From NCBI GenBank assembly GCA_032690845.1, contig CM064417.1, positions 26,299,833 to 26,363,832 on the forward strand: a stretch of 64,000 nucleotides of DNA. Reading direction: 5' to 3'. This document shows positions 45,925-57,876 of this stretch, piece after piece (the stretch's first letter is position 1; each line of letters begins with the position of its first letter). The position numbers and the translations under genes were made by a program. The notes under the pieces are model-generated. The model searched no databases, had not been told where the DNA came from, and worked only from the letters and a program-made list of their open reading frames with translations. This stretch comes from Eleusine coracana subsp. coracana (lineage: Eukaryota; Streptophyta; Magnoliopsida; Poales; Poaceae).

Positions 45925-46575
45925 GTGTAAGGGGATCGGGGGTCCCTATAATCGCCTATGGGTCGGACGGGACGACCCATGGGGAAGCAGAACGCCACTA
46001 GCGGCCCAACTATGGCCCAAGCGGGGCAAGTGGGAGCGGTTCCCGGTGACGCCCGTGATCAACCACCAACCACCCGAGTAAATGCTGGCACTTGAGTGCC
46101 TGTGTCTGGGGTGGCTGGACGGGACGCAGGGTGCCCGGGGCCCCTTGCGCCGCCTGACGTCTTTTCCTGGGGAAGGCGCACACGGGGCAGAGACCGAAAG
46201 AAGATACGACTTAATGCCTCCATATCTAGCGGATTTGGTCGTAGACCCGGATACCGAGGGCGGCTGAATGGGATTTAGGCAGATCCTGTCTCTTTCCTTT
46301 GCCCGAGTGGTCGGCCTATCCAGGGCTCGGGCCGTGTAACCCCCTCCCCCTTGGCCTATAAAAGGGGGAGGTGCACATCGTGTAAGAAGGAGGACCAAGA
46401 ATATTACACTAAGTCAAGCAGGACGTAGGGTATTATGCTCCCAGCGGCCTGAACCTAGGAAAATCTATGTTGTTCATCCTTTCCCCTGCTAATTCGTGTG
46501 AGAAGCTGTGATCTGTCCTCCCCGCAACCTATACCAAGGGTAGCTCGGAAGGCCCCCATTTGGAGGTGCTCACAC
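45925..46575 (+). repeat. Partial LTR in plus orientation with TATA box
   Basis: Starts TGTAAGGGGATCGGGGGTCC and has a clear promoter-like block CCTATAAAAGGGGGAG (TATA at 46357-46363). The following AGCAGGACGTAGGGTATTATG and GCGGCCTGAACC resemble the R/U5 part of grass gypsy LTRs. It ends without a clear CA or primer site where a different LTR type begins. Its orientation opposes the neighbouring gag, so it may be unrelated to that element. Confidence 0.55.
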
Positions 46576-47939
46576 GCACTAACAATTCTCAACACACTAC
46601 CATAAGTGTGAGGCCAAAAGATCACCACATGGTCTTTCAAAAAGCTCACCAGCTTGCAAAACGTTCCCACTAAGGTCTCACTACTGCAGGGTTAACCAAC
46701 CCTACAGAAGCCCCCTCTGGTGCCATGGCTAAAAGCATACCCTTCATAACCTGAGGCCGAAAACGACCCTCTTGTCCTCCTTTCTTGAACGCCCATAAAA
46801 CTAGGAAGACATCTAATACTGGACCATGTCTACTCATATCAGCCTTGTGCTTTGCGCTGTTTTTCTAGGTGATCGCTCCACGAACCGGTCCTTATGACCA
46901 CAAGTAGGTACTACCGCATTCCAAACAGCACATGACCCGTACCCCTGCATACCTACACTATCATCAACATCCTCTTGCTTGGGTCACCTTAGTTCCATGT
47001 TGCTAAAAAGATTATCAACCAAAATGATGAATAGGTTCAAGTGAATATTAGTCAAATTTATCATTATTCATTTTTATACCCTCAAAGTATTGTAACTAGC
47101 ATGACGTACCCATACTTACCTACCAATCTAAATCGGGCGACAAGGACAAGATCAATGAATATCTAGGGAACCTAACATAGGATAGAAATCTAGACAAGCA
47201 TGCATGAAAAGTAAACTAACATCTTTAATAGGTGCAATATGGTCAATGACACTTGCCATGTTCTCCTGCTGGCTGCTGCTCAAACTCAAGGTCTTGGAAA
47301 TTCTTAAGTTGCTCCTCTTCTAATATCCATAAATACCGGAAAAGCAATCACAAACAAATACAAAACAGTACATCAAACATTTCCTAATGACTATGAAAAT
47401 AGTACCAAGAGATAGTACTCATTCCTACGATTCCGCAACCGCAAAAATCACCTAAATCGGAGTTATGGTTGAAACATTATGCTAGTTTGAAGTTCTAGGG
47501 GTTAAAAAGTAAAAACAGAAGCTTTCAGAGACCTATTTGTAATTTTATAAAATTACAAGGACTAAAGTGTAAAAATATTAGGACTAAAATGTAATTAATA
47601 AAAAGTATAGGGTTGTTTCTATAAAATTTTAGGACCTAAATATAATTTTTATTAAGTACATGGGCCTAAGTGTAAATAGACAGGACTAAAATATATTTAA
47701 TAATAAGCTCAGGGGTGTTTCTATAAAATTCTAGGGCTAAAATATTATTTATGAAAGGTTCAGGGGCTAAGTTATAACTTAATAATGGTTCCATAAAAAA
47801 ATGAGGGTTAAAAACTAATTAACACAATGCTCAAGGGCCTATTTGTAAAAGGGAATTTTCCTGGAAATAATGGATTTAAATTAAATCTAGAAACTAGTGC
47901 ACTGGGTCCTCGGGTATCGTGGACCGGTGTTGACCAAGG
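46576..47939 (-). repeat. Fragment of a large non-coding LTR
   Basis: No ORF. The order of short motifs (ACTACCGCATTCCAAACAGC, CTGCATACCTACAC, a CTTGCC-TGTTCTCCTGCT block) recalls the solo LTR at 40890-41340 in the same orientation, though weakly. 47500-47850 is made of imperfect repeats of a phrase like GGACTAAAGTGTAA / GGGGTGTTTCTATAAAATT. It is interrupted at 47939 by gypsy-C and appears to resume at 49638. Confidence 0.45.
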
Positions 47940-48862
47940 TGATGAGGGCATCACTCCTATGGATACACATAACACTCCTCCAATTCTGGACTTGCAAGGT
48001 CTAATGACTAGAGCTCGTGCACGACGACTAAATTTAGAGGTGAGCTCGTTCCTACGTTCTTCGCTATATGTTACTTTTGAGAATGGTTTGCTACCTAATG
48101 ATTATTTTTATGATTAGGAACCATAGAGGGGACCAGGAGATGATGGGAGAAGGAGTTGGGAACGTGGAGGACCAGCAAGGGCTTGGAAGCCAAAGTGGAG
48201 GCCCAATCAAAACCGACTTCGAGTCTGTTTTAGGGCTCAGGATCTGTCTGCACTAAAATGGTCGCCCAGGACGCATACAGACTTGGATTTGGACGTTCTA
48301 CATATCCACGGAAATATAAGGAGAATACCTTTCCAATGCCGCTGGTCTCATGTCATAATTTATCGGGAGTCATTGGGAATCGTCGAAACAAGAGAGAGTC
48401 CAGAATCTTTGTCAGTGCTGTGTTGCCTATTTTTGGCCTTTGGGCTTCGTATCTAGTTGAGCCTAATTAGGGGTGCGTCCAAAGGGTTTTGCACGACCCT
48501 AGGGTCTTCATATACAGCCGCCGCACCATTAGGGTTTGGGTTTTGCTTAGATCAATTCTGTTCATAAACAGTGTCGCCGTTCATCGGTTTGTGAGACTCC
48601 AACTTTGTGAGCTTAATCATTCATCAGCAATTGTGTTGCATGCTTCTTTGTTCTTTCTTGTGTTCTTGATTCGCAGGCAGGGATTAGCCTTCTTGGCGAG
48701 GTCAATTGTCCTTGGACGGTTGATAACCAGAGGAGACGTTGTGCTATGATTGCGGGGTTCTGAACGGTGTTGTTTAGAAGCCGGATCGATTTATGTTTCA
48801 CCTCCGCCCAAATAAAGATTTACCAGAACCTTTCAGAAGATCGGGAACCCTTGTTTACATCA
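47940..48862 (+). repeat. gypsy-C 5' LTR
   Basis: 923 bp from TGATGAGGGCATCAC to TTTACATCA, closely similar to gypsy-A/B LTRs. The LTR-encoded tail frame is kept for about 55 codons, then broken by an extra T near 48110. Confidence 0.92.
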
Positions 48863-49405
48863 AGTTGTAATCAGAGCTTCAGGTGCACCGTTAGGTTCAC
48901 ACAACCCTTTAGTTTTGTTTTCGTGTTCTTGCTATCATCCACAGAAAAGCCAAAAAATTTTTCCCCCGTCCATAACCACGTGTTTAGCCTTTGCATATTT
49001 CAATTTCAGAGTCCGTAGTGTTGAGTTTGTGCCCTAGTTCTTGTTTAGTCGCTGATTTAGTTTGTGTTTTTGTCGTCGGTAGTGTTTCCCTTGCAACCCT
49101 AGCCGCCATCCCCTCCACCACCCCCGGTTTTGTCGGCTTTGTGTGCTAGGGTTGATTGATTAACACGCCCACCCTAATCCCACCCTAAACCCACCCTCAA
49201 CACCTCGGACCAATAGTAACAAATTCCACTTTCCGCTGCATCCACCCCACCAAAAAATCCCTACATGACCCCAAACCCGACCCCGGTTTCACTCAAACCC
49301 CGGGTTTCTTGAAAACCGATTCCGACACCCCTTCGGTAAAACGGCCATAACTTTTCGCTCGGTTGTCCATTTTGGCTGAAATTTTTATAGGAGATTCTTG
49401 ACAAA

Positions 49406-49632
49406 ACTGATTCTTCTTTGTTCTTGCTTGTATTCTTGATTCGTAGGCAGGGATTAGCCTTCTCGGCGAGGTCAATTGTCCTTGGACGGTTGATAACCAG
49501 AGGAGACGTTGTGTTGCGATTGCGGGGTTCTGAACGGTGTTTTTTAGAAGCCGGATCGATTTGTGTTTCGCCTTTGCCCAAATCAAGATTTACCAGAACC
49601 TTTCGGAAGATCAGGAACCCTTGTTCACATCA
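49406..49632 (+). repeat. gypsy-C truncated 3' LTR
   Basis: Matches the last quarter of the family LTR (GGCAGGGATTAGCCTTCTCG, GGTTGATAACCAGAGGAGA) and ends TTCACATCA before the CAAGG duplication. Confidence 0.9.
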
Positions 49633-49637
49633 CAAGG

Positions 49638-50045
49638 GGTCCACTGTCCACGGTGGACCGGTGCGAAGGGGTATGGGCCGATCTAGATCTAATCTTGGTC
49701 GTGGGTTTCAAAATCAACGTCTCTGGGTGCTCAGGCGAGGGTAGGTGATGGCTGGCGGCAACAGGCAATGGTGCAGGGGGGGGGGGGCTCGCCGGAGATT
49801 TTTTGAAATGGCTCTCCGGCCGCTGGTTTTTTGCCGTGAGCGTACGGGGAGAGAGAAGGGAGCGAGGGGGTCCTCACCACGGGGTCACGCGCGGCTGGGG
49901 AGGGCCACGAGGCGTTTGGTGGCGGAGGATGGCGGCGGCGATCTTCGAAGCTTGACAAGGAGTGGCGGGTGAGGGGGATGTTGCGACAGTTTCTTGAAGC
50001 CGAGGAGGTGGGTGATCGACGACGGTTTCTATCGACATGGAGGGT
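49638..50045 (-). repeat. GC-rich continuation of the large LTR fragment
   Basis: Continues the sequence cut by gypsy-C. GC-rich with purine-biased blocks (GGGGAGAGAGAAGGGAGCGAG) and a G12 run (49777-49788), resembling the GC-rich block of the solo LTR. ORFs are low-complexity. It stops where the copia-3 LTR starts. Confidence 0.4.
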
Positions 50046-51652
50046 GTAAGCTTCATAACCATTGATGATTGGATCCCTAAGGTATGAATGTTTTGGTGAT
50101 AGATGGCAACTATGAAATTGTGAGCTAATATCTACAAGAGTGTTGTGTTTGTAGGAATCAACTCTCAACTCTGTTACAAATCATATGGATGATGGTTGCC
50201 TTGGCGATGGATGACAATGATCACAAGCACGGAGGCTTGATGAGCTTGATGGAGTCCAAGGGTTGTTGGAGATGGATCAAGGCTAAGGGCAAGCCATGGA
50301 GCAAGTGTTGGGAACACTTGTCTAGTTGTTAGGGCATTGAGTCCATAGGAAAAACCGGACTATCAAGGGGATCTAGGTCATTTCTCATAGGTCATGTCTA
50401 GTCGGTGATGTGCAGGGATGCTCAGTGAAATCACAGGAACTAGGTGATAGTGGAGGAGCCAAGGAGCTATTCAGAGAAGCCGGGAAAACAAAGTCAAGAG
50501 AGGATGAGGAGTTTTTGCTTCTGAACGTAGTGACCGGATAGAGGGGTCAGAGGAGACCAGACTGTACAGCCACTAGGAGACCAGAGAGAAGTCGGTGAGA
50601 AGTTTGTCAGCGTGAAGGCCTATAGAGACCGGACGGTCCGGTCTGTATGGAGGTTGCTCGAGACTAAGAAGTGCACAAGATGGTGCTCTCTGGAATGGAG
50701 AGACAAAGTCTGATCGGACAGTCCAGTCAGCTGACTGAATGATCGAGTCAGTATGAGGAGATCATCTAGACAAAGCAACCAATGGCTCTAGGAGCCGTTC
50801 CAGAGAGATGATTTTGTGGAGCAACGGTTAGTTGCAGGATGGAAGCCTATATAACTTCGTTGCTAGGGACTTGGAGACCTCTTTTGGCCAGTGGAATTGC
50901 TTGGAGCATTTGGTGAGAGCCAAGAGGAAAAGAGAGGAGCTCTAGGAGGAGATATTGCATATCTTGAGAGTGCTAGTGAGAGTAACAAAAGCATTGTGCA
51001 CATCTAAGGCTAGGGTGTCCTTGAAGGTGTGATCTGGGCTGTTATTCTTGGTCTATGGTAGGACCTAGACCGGTTAGGTGTCGGTGATCGAGCTTATCGT
51101 GATTGGTTGTGAAGGCCGTCACACGTTTGTACACGATTTGAGCCCGCCGGTGAAAGGGGCATCATTAGTGAGCGCCCTTGTCGGCTCGAGGAGTCTGGCA
51201 AGTTCTCGAGGGAGGCGAGCTTGTGCCTTGGTAGCAGCGGTGACGTGCACCGTGTCTTCACTCCGATAGTGATTGCAAGCACGTGGGCGAGAACTCCACA
51301 TTGGTGGCGGGAGGGAGCAGAACTCCAGCGAGAGTGGTCCAACGAGGATTAGGGGAAGGCTCCATCCTTTCGAGACCTCGGGAAAAAAATCATGAGCATT
51401 CCTTGACCCCTCTTTACTATTCCGCATTTGTGTGCTCTAGTTGGTGGGGTGACTTGTGGCTTGCATAGGCTAGTGTGTTTAGCTTCCGTATTTCATACAC
51501 ATCATGAACACTAGCATGTGTAGGGTCTTGGCCTACTAGAACTGGTTAGGTTGCAAAAATTGATAGGTTCTAGTGGTGTGAAATTGAAGTATTTGGATTT
51601 ATGGTCGGCTTACCAATTCACCCCCCCTCTCGATACGCCTTCGGTCCTTACA
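50046..51652 (+). repeat. copia-3 5' LTR
   Basis: Inner edge fixed by CCTTACA and the primer site. The outer edge is approximate (about 50046-50066, near TGATGATTGGATCCCTAAGG). It contains GACCGGAC-G-GTCCGGTC (50627-50643) and several degenerate copies (50525-50760). A C-rich run CACCCCCCCTCTCGATACGCC near the 3' end matches the G-rich ends of the minus-strand copia LTRs. No gene. Confidence 0.72.
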
Positions 51653-51653
51653 A

Positions 51654-51669
51654 TTGGTATCAGAGCCAA
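51654..51669 (+). other. copia-3 primer-binding site
   Basis: TTGGTATCAGAGCCAA follows the LTR end CA by one base. It is a perfect match to the usual initiator tRNA-Met site. Confidence 0.92.
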
Positions 51670-51705
51670 GTGCTCTTCTTTGAGGCTTCACTGCCTTGAG
51701 TAAGG

Positions 51706-53831
51706 ATGCCGGGACAGGTGGGGAGTGTACCCATATTCAATGAGGAGGACTATGGGTATTGGAAGGCTCATATGCAAGCCTACCTGGAGTCCCTTGATCC
51801 AAAGATATGGATGGTGACTGATGAATCAGATGAGGATGTGAACTTGCTTGAACCTGATTTCATTAAGAACAACACTAAGGCCAAGAATGCTATGTTTGCA
51901 TGCATAACTAAGGATGTCTTTTCTAGATTTGATGTGAGTTTGACAGCACACGGTATCTGGATTGAGATTCAGAGTATCCATGAGGGTACTAGTGATATCA
52001 AAGAGGAAAGATACTATGTGCTAAAGAACAAGTATGATAACTTCACTAGGTTGCCACATGAGAGAGCTAGCACTATTTATTCTCGCTTTCATGTACTAGT
52101 GGAGGAGACCAATGCTCTTGGGGATGACTTCAAGCTTACCTGTTGAGGTGATAAGAAGATTCTTGAGGCTATTCAAAGACCCCAAGTATCAGTCCATCAT
52201 CACCTTCACCTTGCAAGGTGATCTCAACACCAAGACCATGAAGGATGTACTTGGTAAGATCACTGCCTTCAAGAGCTACCAGTTGGGTTTGGATGACCCA
52301 CAACCATCCACCCTTGCTCTTCAAGCAGATGAGCAAGAATCTAGCAAGAGCAAGAAGTGCAAGAGGAAGGAAATTATTGAAGATGATGATGATGAAGATG
52401 ACTTGAGTGACGTTTTGGCTCTTGTCATGAAGAAGATGAGGACCTTCAAGAACAAGTTTGCTTCCAAGTTCAAGGGCAAGTGCTTCAACTGTGGGTCCAA
52501 GAACCACTTTGTTCGAGATTGCTCCAAGCCTATGAAAGAAGCATTCAAGGCTCAAGACTCAAGTGATGAAGAAGGAGAAGATCCCAAAGCCAAGCACAAG
52601 AAGAAGAGGTACTTCAACAAGGACAAGGGCAAAGGCAAAGCTCAAGATTTTGAGAAGAAGTTCTCACGCAAGGCCCTTGTTAGAGAGTGGACAAGTGAAA
52701 ACTCAAGTGACACATCCTCTTCCTCAAGTGATGATGAAGAAGTGGCTGGCGTAGACATGATCAAGGCCACACTTCCACTTTCTCTTCCTCCACCTCCCAC
52801 GTGCCTCATGGCCACGAGCCAACTTAGGGAGAGTGAGGATGAGAGCATCGATGACAGCGATGATGAGGAGCTCTCCTGCGCGCGCCAAGCTATGGAGTAT
52901 GCTTGAGCAAGCCCACGACATCGCCGTCAAGAAATCCAAAATGTTGGATGTAGTAAGAAAAGAGTGTAAGTTGGCTAAGGACCGTGTTTGTGAGCTTGAA
53001 AGTGAGCTCAAGGACCATGTCATATCTCATGAGGCCCTAAACAAGAGTTATGGCAAACTCAAGGGTGATCATGTAGAGCTACGTGAGAAGTACGAGGCCC
53101 TTGAAGTTACTTTTGAGGCCATCAATGTTGATAACCTTGCCTCTCCCTCCTCTAGTTCATCAAAGAGTGATGCTTCTACTATGTGTGATGAACTAACCAC
53201 CTCGGTCGAGGTTTCTTCTCTTGAGCCATTTGTTTTGGAGGAATATCACAAGCTCAAGGAAGAGAGGAAGATGGTGATGGACGGCTTCAAGAGGCTCACA
53301 TGAGGTAGAGCCATCCACAAGGATATTCTTGGGAGAATCCTTGTGAACAATGTCTCCCATCGGAGACTTGACTCATATCCCGCCGCCATCGACATCATCA
53401 GGACGAGTGACTCCATCCCCGCATGCATCAAACCCCTACTCGCTGATGACTACTATTGGGAGAGGTGTTGCAAGGATGGCCACACCATGAAGGATTGTCC
53501 TATGGTGAGAAGTTCCATTGTTTTGCCTAACGCTAACTTGTTCCATGAGAACACCCACTTCAAGCTTTTTAGGGACAAGGGTGGCAAGGTGAAAGCAAAG
53601 ACCTTGGGACCACCAAACAAGAAGAGAAAGGTCAAGAGGATATGGGTGCCGAAGTGCATTGTTGATCTTGAGAGGTCAACCATGTACACGTGGTGCCCAA
53701 AAACAAGACCTAGATGGTGCTGGTGGTGGACCGAGCGCTTTCTTGAAGATCAAGTGAAATCCACCACAAGTGACATGGACCTCAACGTCATATCTACTCA
53801 TCTGGGAGGTAACCGTGTTAATTCTTCGTAG
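51706..53831 (+). pseudogene. copia-3 gag, frameshifted
   Basis: First frame 51706-52146: MPGQVGSVPIFNEEDYGYWKAHM with IWIEIQSIHEG and YSRFHVLVEETNALG, the N-terminal copia gag. Next 52112-52906: LNTKTMKDVLGKITAFKSYQL, a Lys/Asp/Glu-rich stretch, zinc knuckle CFNCGSKNHFVRDC (52481-52522), and acidic/Ser-rich segments. Then 52833-53303, coiled-coil-like (KLAKDRVCELESELKDH). After a TGA, 53343-53831 has a second finger (RCCKDGHTMKDC, first Cys position altered) and the linker KKRKVKRIWVPK that normally leads into protease. No protease follows: the sequence ends in unrelated residues. Four frames, so inactive. Confidence 0.88.
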
Positions 53832-55573
53832 TTATAGTGTGTTCTTTCTTTTCTTGCATTGATGTCTAACCCACTTAAGATAGCTATAAGCAAGGGGGAG
53901 TGCTTGAGATTATGGTTTGGCTTCTCTCAAGGCAAGGTATGGCTTATAGTGAATAAGCTTGAGAGGGGTTCAAACTTGACATTTTTAGGTTTCCTTCGTG
54001 TCTTGCTTAATATTGCTTGCATTCACATGGCATGTTTACTTTCATTGCATATGTAAAATGCTTGTTGCATGCATCATATAGGAAAAACAAAGGAGGCTTG
54101 TCATATTTGGAGATATTTGTGCCTCATGATCTATATGTGATTATATCTCCACAAGTGTGACAAAAGGAAAGGATTATGCTTCATGCCCATTGAGCAAGCT
54201 CTTATGAACTCCAAGGTTAAACCCACTCACGCGGTTCATGGACAAAGGCTCATACATACCCATTTGGTTCTTATTTGTGTGATTCTTCATTTGGCATTTG
54301 CGAAAATTATAAGGCCATAAAGAGACACTATTTGAAAAGGAGTGTTTGAGAGTTCCCTTCTTGTTCCAAGTGCAGTGTTTATTTGGGTGTTTAGTGAGGG
54401 CACTTGGAAAATGGAGAAATTCTTTGATTCTGTGATTTTTCTTAGAGTGACCGTGCCGTCCGATCTTCAGATTGTACAGTCCGGTCAGTGCCCACGGGCA
54501 CAGTGTTCTATGAAGTCTGGTCAAAGAGACTGGACAAAATGGTCCTAGTGATCGGACCATTCGGTCTGTATGGAGAGCCAGCAGACACAGACCAGATCGG
54601 ACCGTCCGGTCCATAGACCCTACTATCCAGTCACTATACTTGAAACGCGTAATGCACTTCAATCTGTGACTGTTGATTCGTTCCTTATTGAATCTCGGGC
54701 GTCGATCTCATCTTGACCTAAGTCAAATTGGGAAGACATTTGGTCTCTTCTTTGTTCTCCCCCCAACGTCGAGTTCACGCATGCCAAGAGCACCACCCTT
54801 GCTCCTCCAATCGCCGATGCCGACCAAGCCACCACCTACCGCACCCGCACATCTGAGCTCGCCTGTGCACCTCACTGCATCACCTTTTGCCTCCTTGCGT
54901 GCAGCCGTGCTTTTGCTTGAACCCTAGCCGCGCCGCACGCCTACACCATTGCCATCGCTGTTTGCCGTCACCTTGCTGCGGGGCATCGCTGCCGCCGCCG
55001 TGCTTCTGCTCGTCGTCGCGCATGCGCCTCCACTGCCAAAGCCGAGCTCCAGAAAAGCTAGGGAAAAGCTTTCCCCTTCCTCCCTTTCTCCATCGTCGGT
55101 GTCAAAAGTTCCATCTTTTCGGCGATCGGTTGTGTTCTTTGGTGTCCGGCTTCGATCTTCTCCTAGGGTATTGTGATACTTCCTCTAATTCATCGATTCA
55201 TGCCCTAAATTGAAGCAATTAGCTTCTTGATGCAATTAGATTCATTGCCCATGATTAGTTGCATTAATAGAGTACTTAGCTCAACTTAGGTTGCAATTAA
55301 TTCCATGCCTATTTGTTAATTGCATATCTAGGGTTGTCTTCTGTCTAGTCTACAGTTAGATTAATTGTCATTATTTGACTGTACACTAGATGACTCGCAC
55401 CAGCCACTATTAGTCGATGATCACTGTTGTCACATTGCTTTATTTTGTCTAGTGATCATGTCCTTCATCTCAGTGCTAGGATTTCTATTGCGCTTTCTTA
55501 CCTAGCGATGCTTTGCTTATTAAGTTATATAGGTTCTATGCTTATCCTATCTATACCTTGGTATAGACAGTGA
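53832..55573 (+). other. copia-3 internal region without pol
   Basis: Where protease to RNase H should be, no pol motif is found on either strand. It contains a purine tract (CAAGGGGGAGTGCTTGAGA, about 53892-53910), a cluster of CCGTCCGGTC-type motifs (54450-54630) like those in the 5' LTR, and a GC-rich part (54730-55130) coding only low-complexity Pro/Ala ORFs. An AT-rich stretch (55165-55566) follows, bounded by GGTATT-type and TATAG|A sequences that could be intron borders. Confidence 0.5.
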
Positions 55574-56100
55574 GCCACAAGGTCTGAGGAGGAGTACCAG
55601 ATAGAGGACAGCAGCTCAGGGCTTGGCCACAGGAGTTGTTCTACCACCATGGTCACAGGGTACTCCAGCTTCTCGTCAGGAGAGGTCGTCGAGACCTGCG
55701 GAGCAGGGATCCTCCAGGCACAGGAGGAGTCTGAGGAGGAGGAGAGCTCAGAGTCAGGGTCTGAGATAGAGTCCTCAGAGGTGGAGGAGACAGAGAAGCC
55801 AGCGTAGACAAGACCCCAAAGGTCTATCAACCGGGCAGGAGACCGAAAGTGCACTTGTGATGTGTGCACCAGGAGGCTACAGAGTCTGGTAACCGTAGCT
55901 GGAGAGGGTGACATCCTTAAGGTTCCTGCCAAGGACCTTAAGGTGAGTCACCTCGTCTCCTTCGAGCAGTGGGTTCTAGTACCCAGGGACCCTGCTGGAG
56001 GAGAGAGGTACTGGACCGGTCTTCAGAGGAGGATCGGTGAGGGTTTGAGATGCTACCTTGCCAGGAAGGGCAAGGCGGGATTGTTTGTGCCACAACAGTA
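55574..56100 (+). pseudogene. Unidentified acidic ORF in copia-3, cut by the Athila element
   Basis: One frame runs from 55574 to the Athila LTR with one stop (TAG at 55805-55807). It reads ATRSEEEYQIEDSSSGLGH, a strongly acidic Glu/Ser stretch (EESEEEESSESGSEIESSE), then after the stop a Cys-containing basic part (KCTCDVCTRRLQ) and a better-folded-looking part (LKVSHLVSFEQWVLVPRD, YWTGLQRRIGEGLRCYLAR). I do not recognise the family. Position after gag suggests a second ORF of a non-autonomous copia element. Residues after 56100 are LTR, not protein. Confidence 0.45.
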
Positions 56101-57787
56101 TGTTGGCGGCCAACAAAGTATAACATCAGTCACCAACCGGTCAGGAAATGAAAGGTAAAGACCTAAGATCAATAAATATTTATTTAAACTAATAAGATTC
56201 CACGAGTTTTGGTGAGATATGTGTTTGCAGGTATAAAAGGGCCAAAATATGCAAAAACATGAAGAAACACCCCGTCGGTCGATCACCACCGTGAAACAGG
56301 CGTTTTCATCGGTCGACATGGTCATTTACGGTTAGAATCAGCACCCGACCAATTCTGCAAAATACTCCACCACAAAACCGTTTTCTCCTCCTGAACCAAG
56401 ACATGTGAAATATGGCAAAGGAAAGAAGGCCATCAAGTGGCCTAACCGGGAGAAGTCAAGGGGCAACCCCGCCCAGCCACCCTTGCCGCCCGGCCTGGGT
56501 TGGCCACCCTGGGTTGCCAACCTAGAAGGCCTAGGAAGCCTCCCGATCCCAAAATAAAGAGTCGGTGGGAGCCAACCTAACAACCACCTTCGAGACACAA
56601 TCCAAGCCATCAGGAGAAGGTCGGTCGGGAAACCGACATGATCCAAGGGTCGCCCGGCCTTGCCTGCCGCTCGACATACCGACTTCGGCCTACCGACTCC
56701 ACTCCACCTACAAATGCCTCCTGGTGCATCGCCACCAATAAATAGAGGGGAAATTTGGCAGAAGAAGATCATCAACGAAGCAACACATCAAGGAGTCCAT
56801 TTCCCACTACTTGCGCTACTTAGTAGAGTAGGTTAGTAAGTTGGGAGTTAAAGTCTAGTCGAGAGCATTGCCCGAGAATCCGGAATCGCCTCGGAGTCTT
56901 GGTATGAGCTCTCTTTTATCTTTTCTCTTTTTGCAACACTTATCTTTTATCAATATAAATACCTTTCCCTTTATATCTTGTCAAGTACTTATTTTTATTT
57001 AGTCTTTTCCTCAAGTTACAATTATCGGGAACAAACATTGTTGCATAGTTCACGGGTTTCCCGACTAGGATTTGATTAAGTTTAGTTCTTTCTAGGACTT
57101 AGACTTGGTTATTTCTCGGCTATTCTTCCGCTAGGCCAATGGAAGAATATCTAGTGAAGGTATAGGCATGGTGCCTAAGTTAACACTAGCTGGATTTGCA
57201 TTTGTCCCCACGGGCTGTGTGGTAGGTAGCAGATGGTGACAGTCCTGTCTGACCCTTTAGTAATCCACCATGTTCGGGAAGTCTCAAGAAGGGTTGTCTA
57301 GTGATAGCGTACCCACTAGTACAGAGGTTAGTTACCGACCCATATTAGTGGATTGTTTTCGTGCCCCGAAGTGAGCTAATAGGTGAAAGACCCGAGGCTG
57401 TACCAAGAAATTGGTGTAAGCGCTCAACCCGAGTAACTAGGGTTTGACGCTTGACTTAGATAAATTAGGAAGATATATTTTAGGATTCTTAGACATAGAC
57501 TCGTTGTCCTCCCGGCTAGCTTAACCGATATCTTTATTTATCTTAGTGTGGATTTCTCCTGTGTTGCTACCCCTACTATTATTATTGAACATCCTTACCC
57601 CCGTCTTTGGTCAGTAGGTATAATTCTTATAGTTATATGTTTGTTAAACCAAGATAATTTTACGCCTAGCTTCCCTGTGGAAACTAAATATGATACCTTA
57701 GAATACTCCCGGGTGAAATGCTCCAATGGTGTTTCGTGCACTTGCGGATTAATTCACTTTACTATTAAAGCATAACAAATACCAACA
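56101..57787 (+). repeat. Athila-type 5' LTR
   Basis: 1,687 bp if it ends at CCAACA (57787). The left flank CAGTA would be the target duplication, but the other side is not seen. TATA-like AATAAATAGAGGGG near 56738-56751. An alternative end at 57850 (TCAACA) is possible because the end/primer region occurs twice. Confidence 0.7.
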
Positions 57788-57876
57788 ATCATTTCTGATG
57801 CCGTACCAGGAATAGTGATATTCTTGATACGATGTCAAGAAGTGTCAACAAGCATTTCTGGCGCTGTTGCCGGGAA
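57788..57876 (+). repeat. Duplicated Athila primer-binding region
   Basis: Two copies of the LTR-end plus primer site, 63 bp apart: a corrupted one (CATTTCTGATGCCGTACCAG, 57790-57809) and a better one (TGGCGCTGTTGCCGGGA, 57859-57875). Each is preceded by a CAACA. Confidence 0.75.

Larger units (their letters stand above)
47940..49632 (+). mobile_element. gypsy-C: deleted third member of the gypsy-A/B family
   Basis: Flanked by CAAGG at 47935-47939 and 49633-49637. It has the 5' LTR (47940-48862), a primer site (AGTTGTAATCAGAGC, one change), 540 bp of leader, then the last about 227 bp of a 3' LTR. All of gag and pol are gone. The junction near 49403 joins leader sequence (GGAGATTCTTGACAAAA) to mid-LTR sequence (ATTCTTCTTTGTTCTTGC). 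Confidence 0.92.

Noticed and set aside
54673..55213. Plus-strand ORFs rich in Pro/Ala in the copia-3 internal region
   Set aside because: Low-complexity, multiple overlapping frames, no domain; more likely a GC-rich leader than a protein.
56053..56325. Frames across the Athila LTR left edge
   Set aside because: They join copia-3 sequence to LTR sequence at 56100/56101 and have no independent support.
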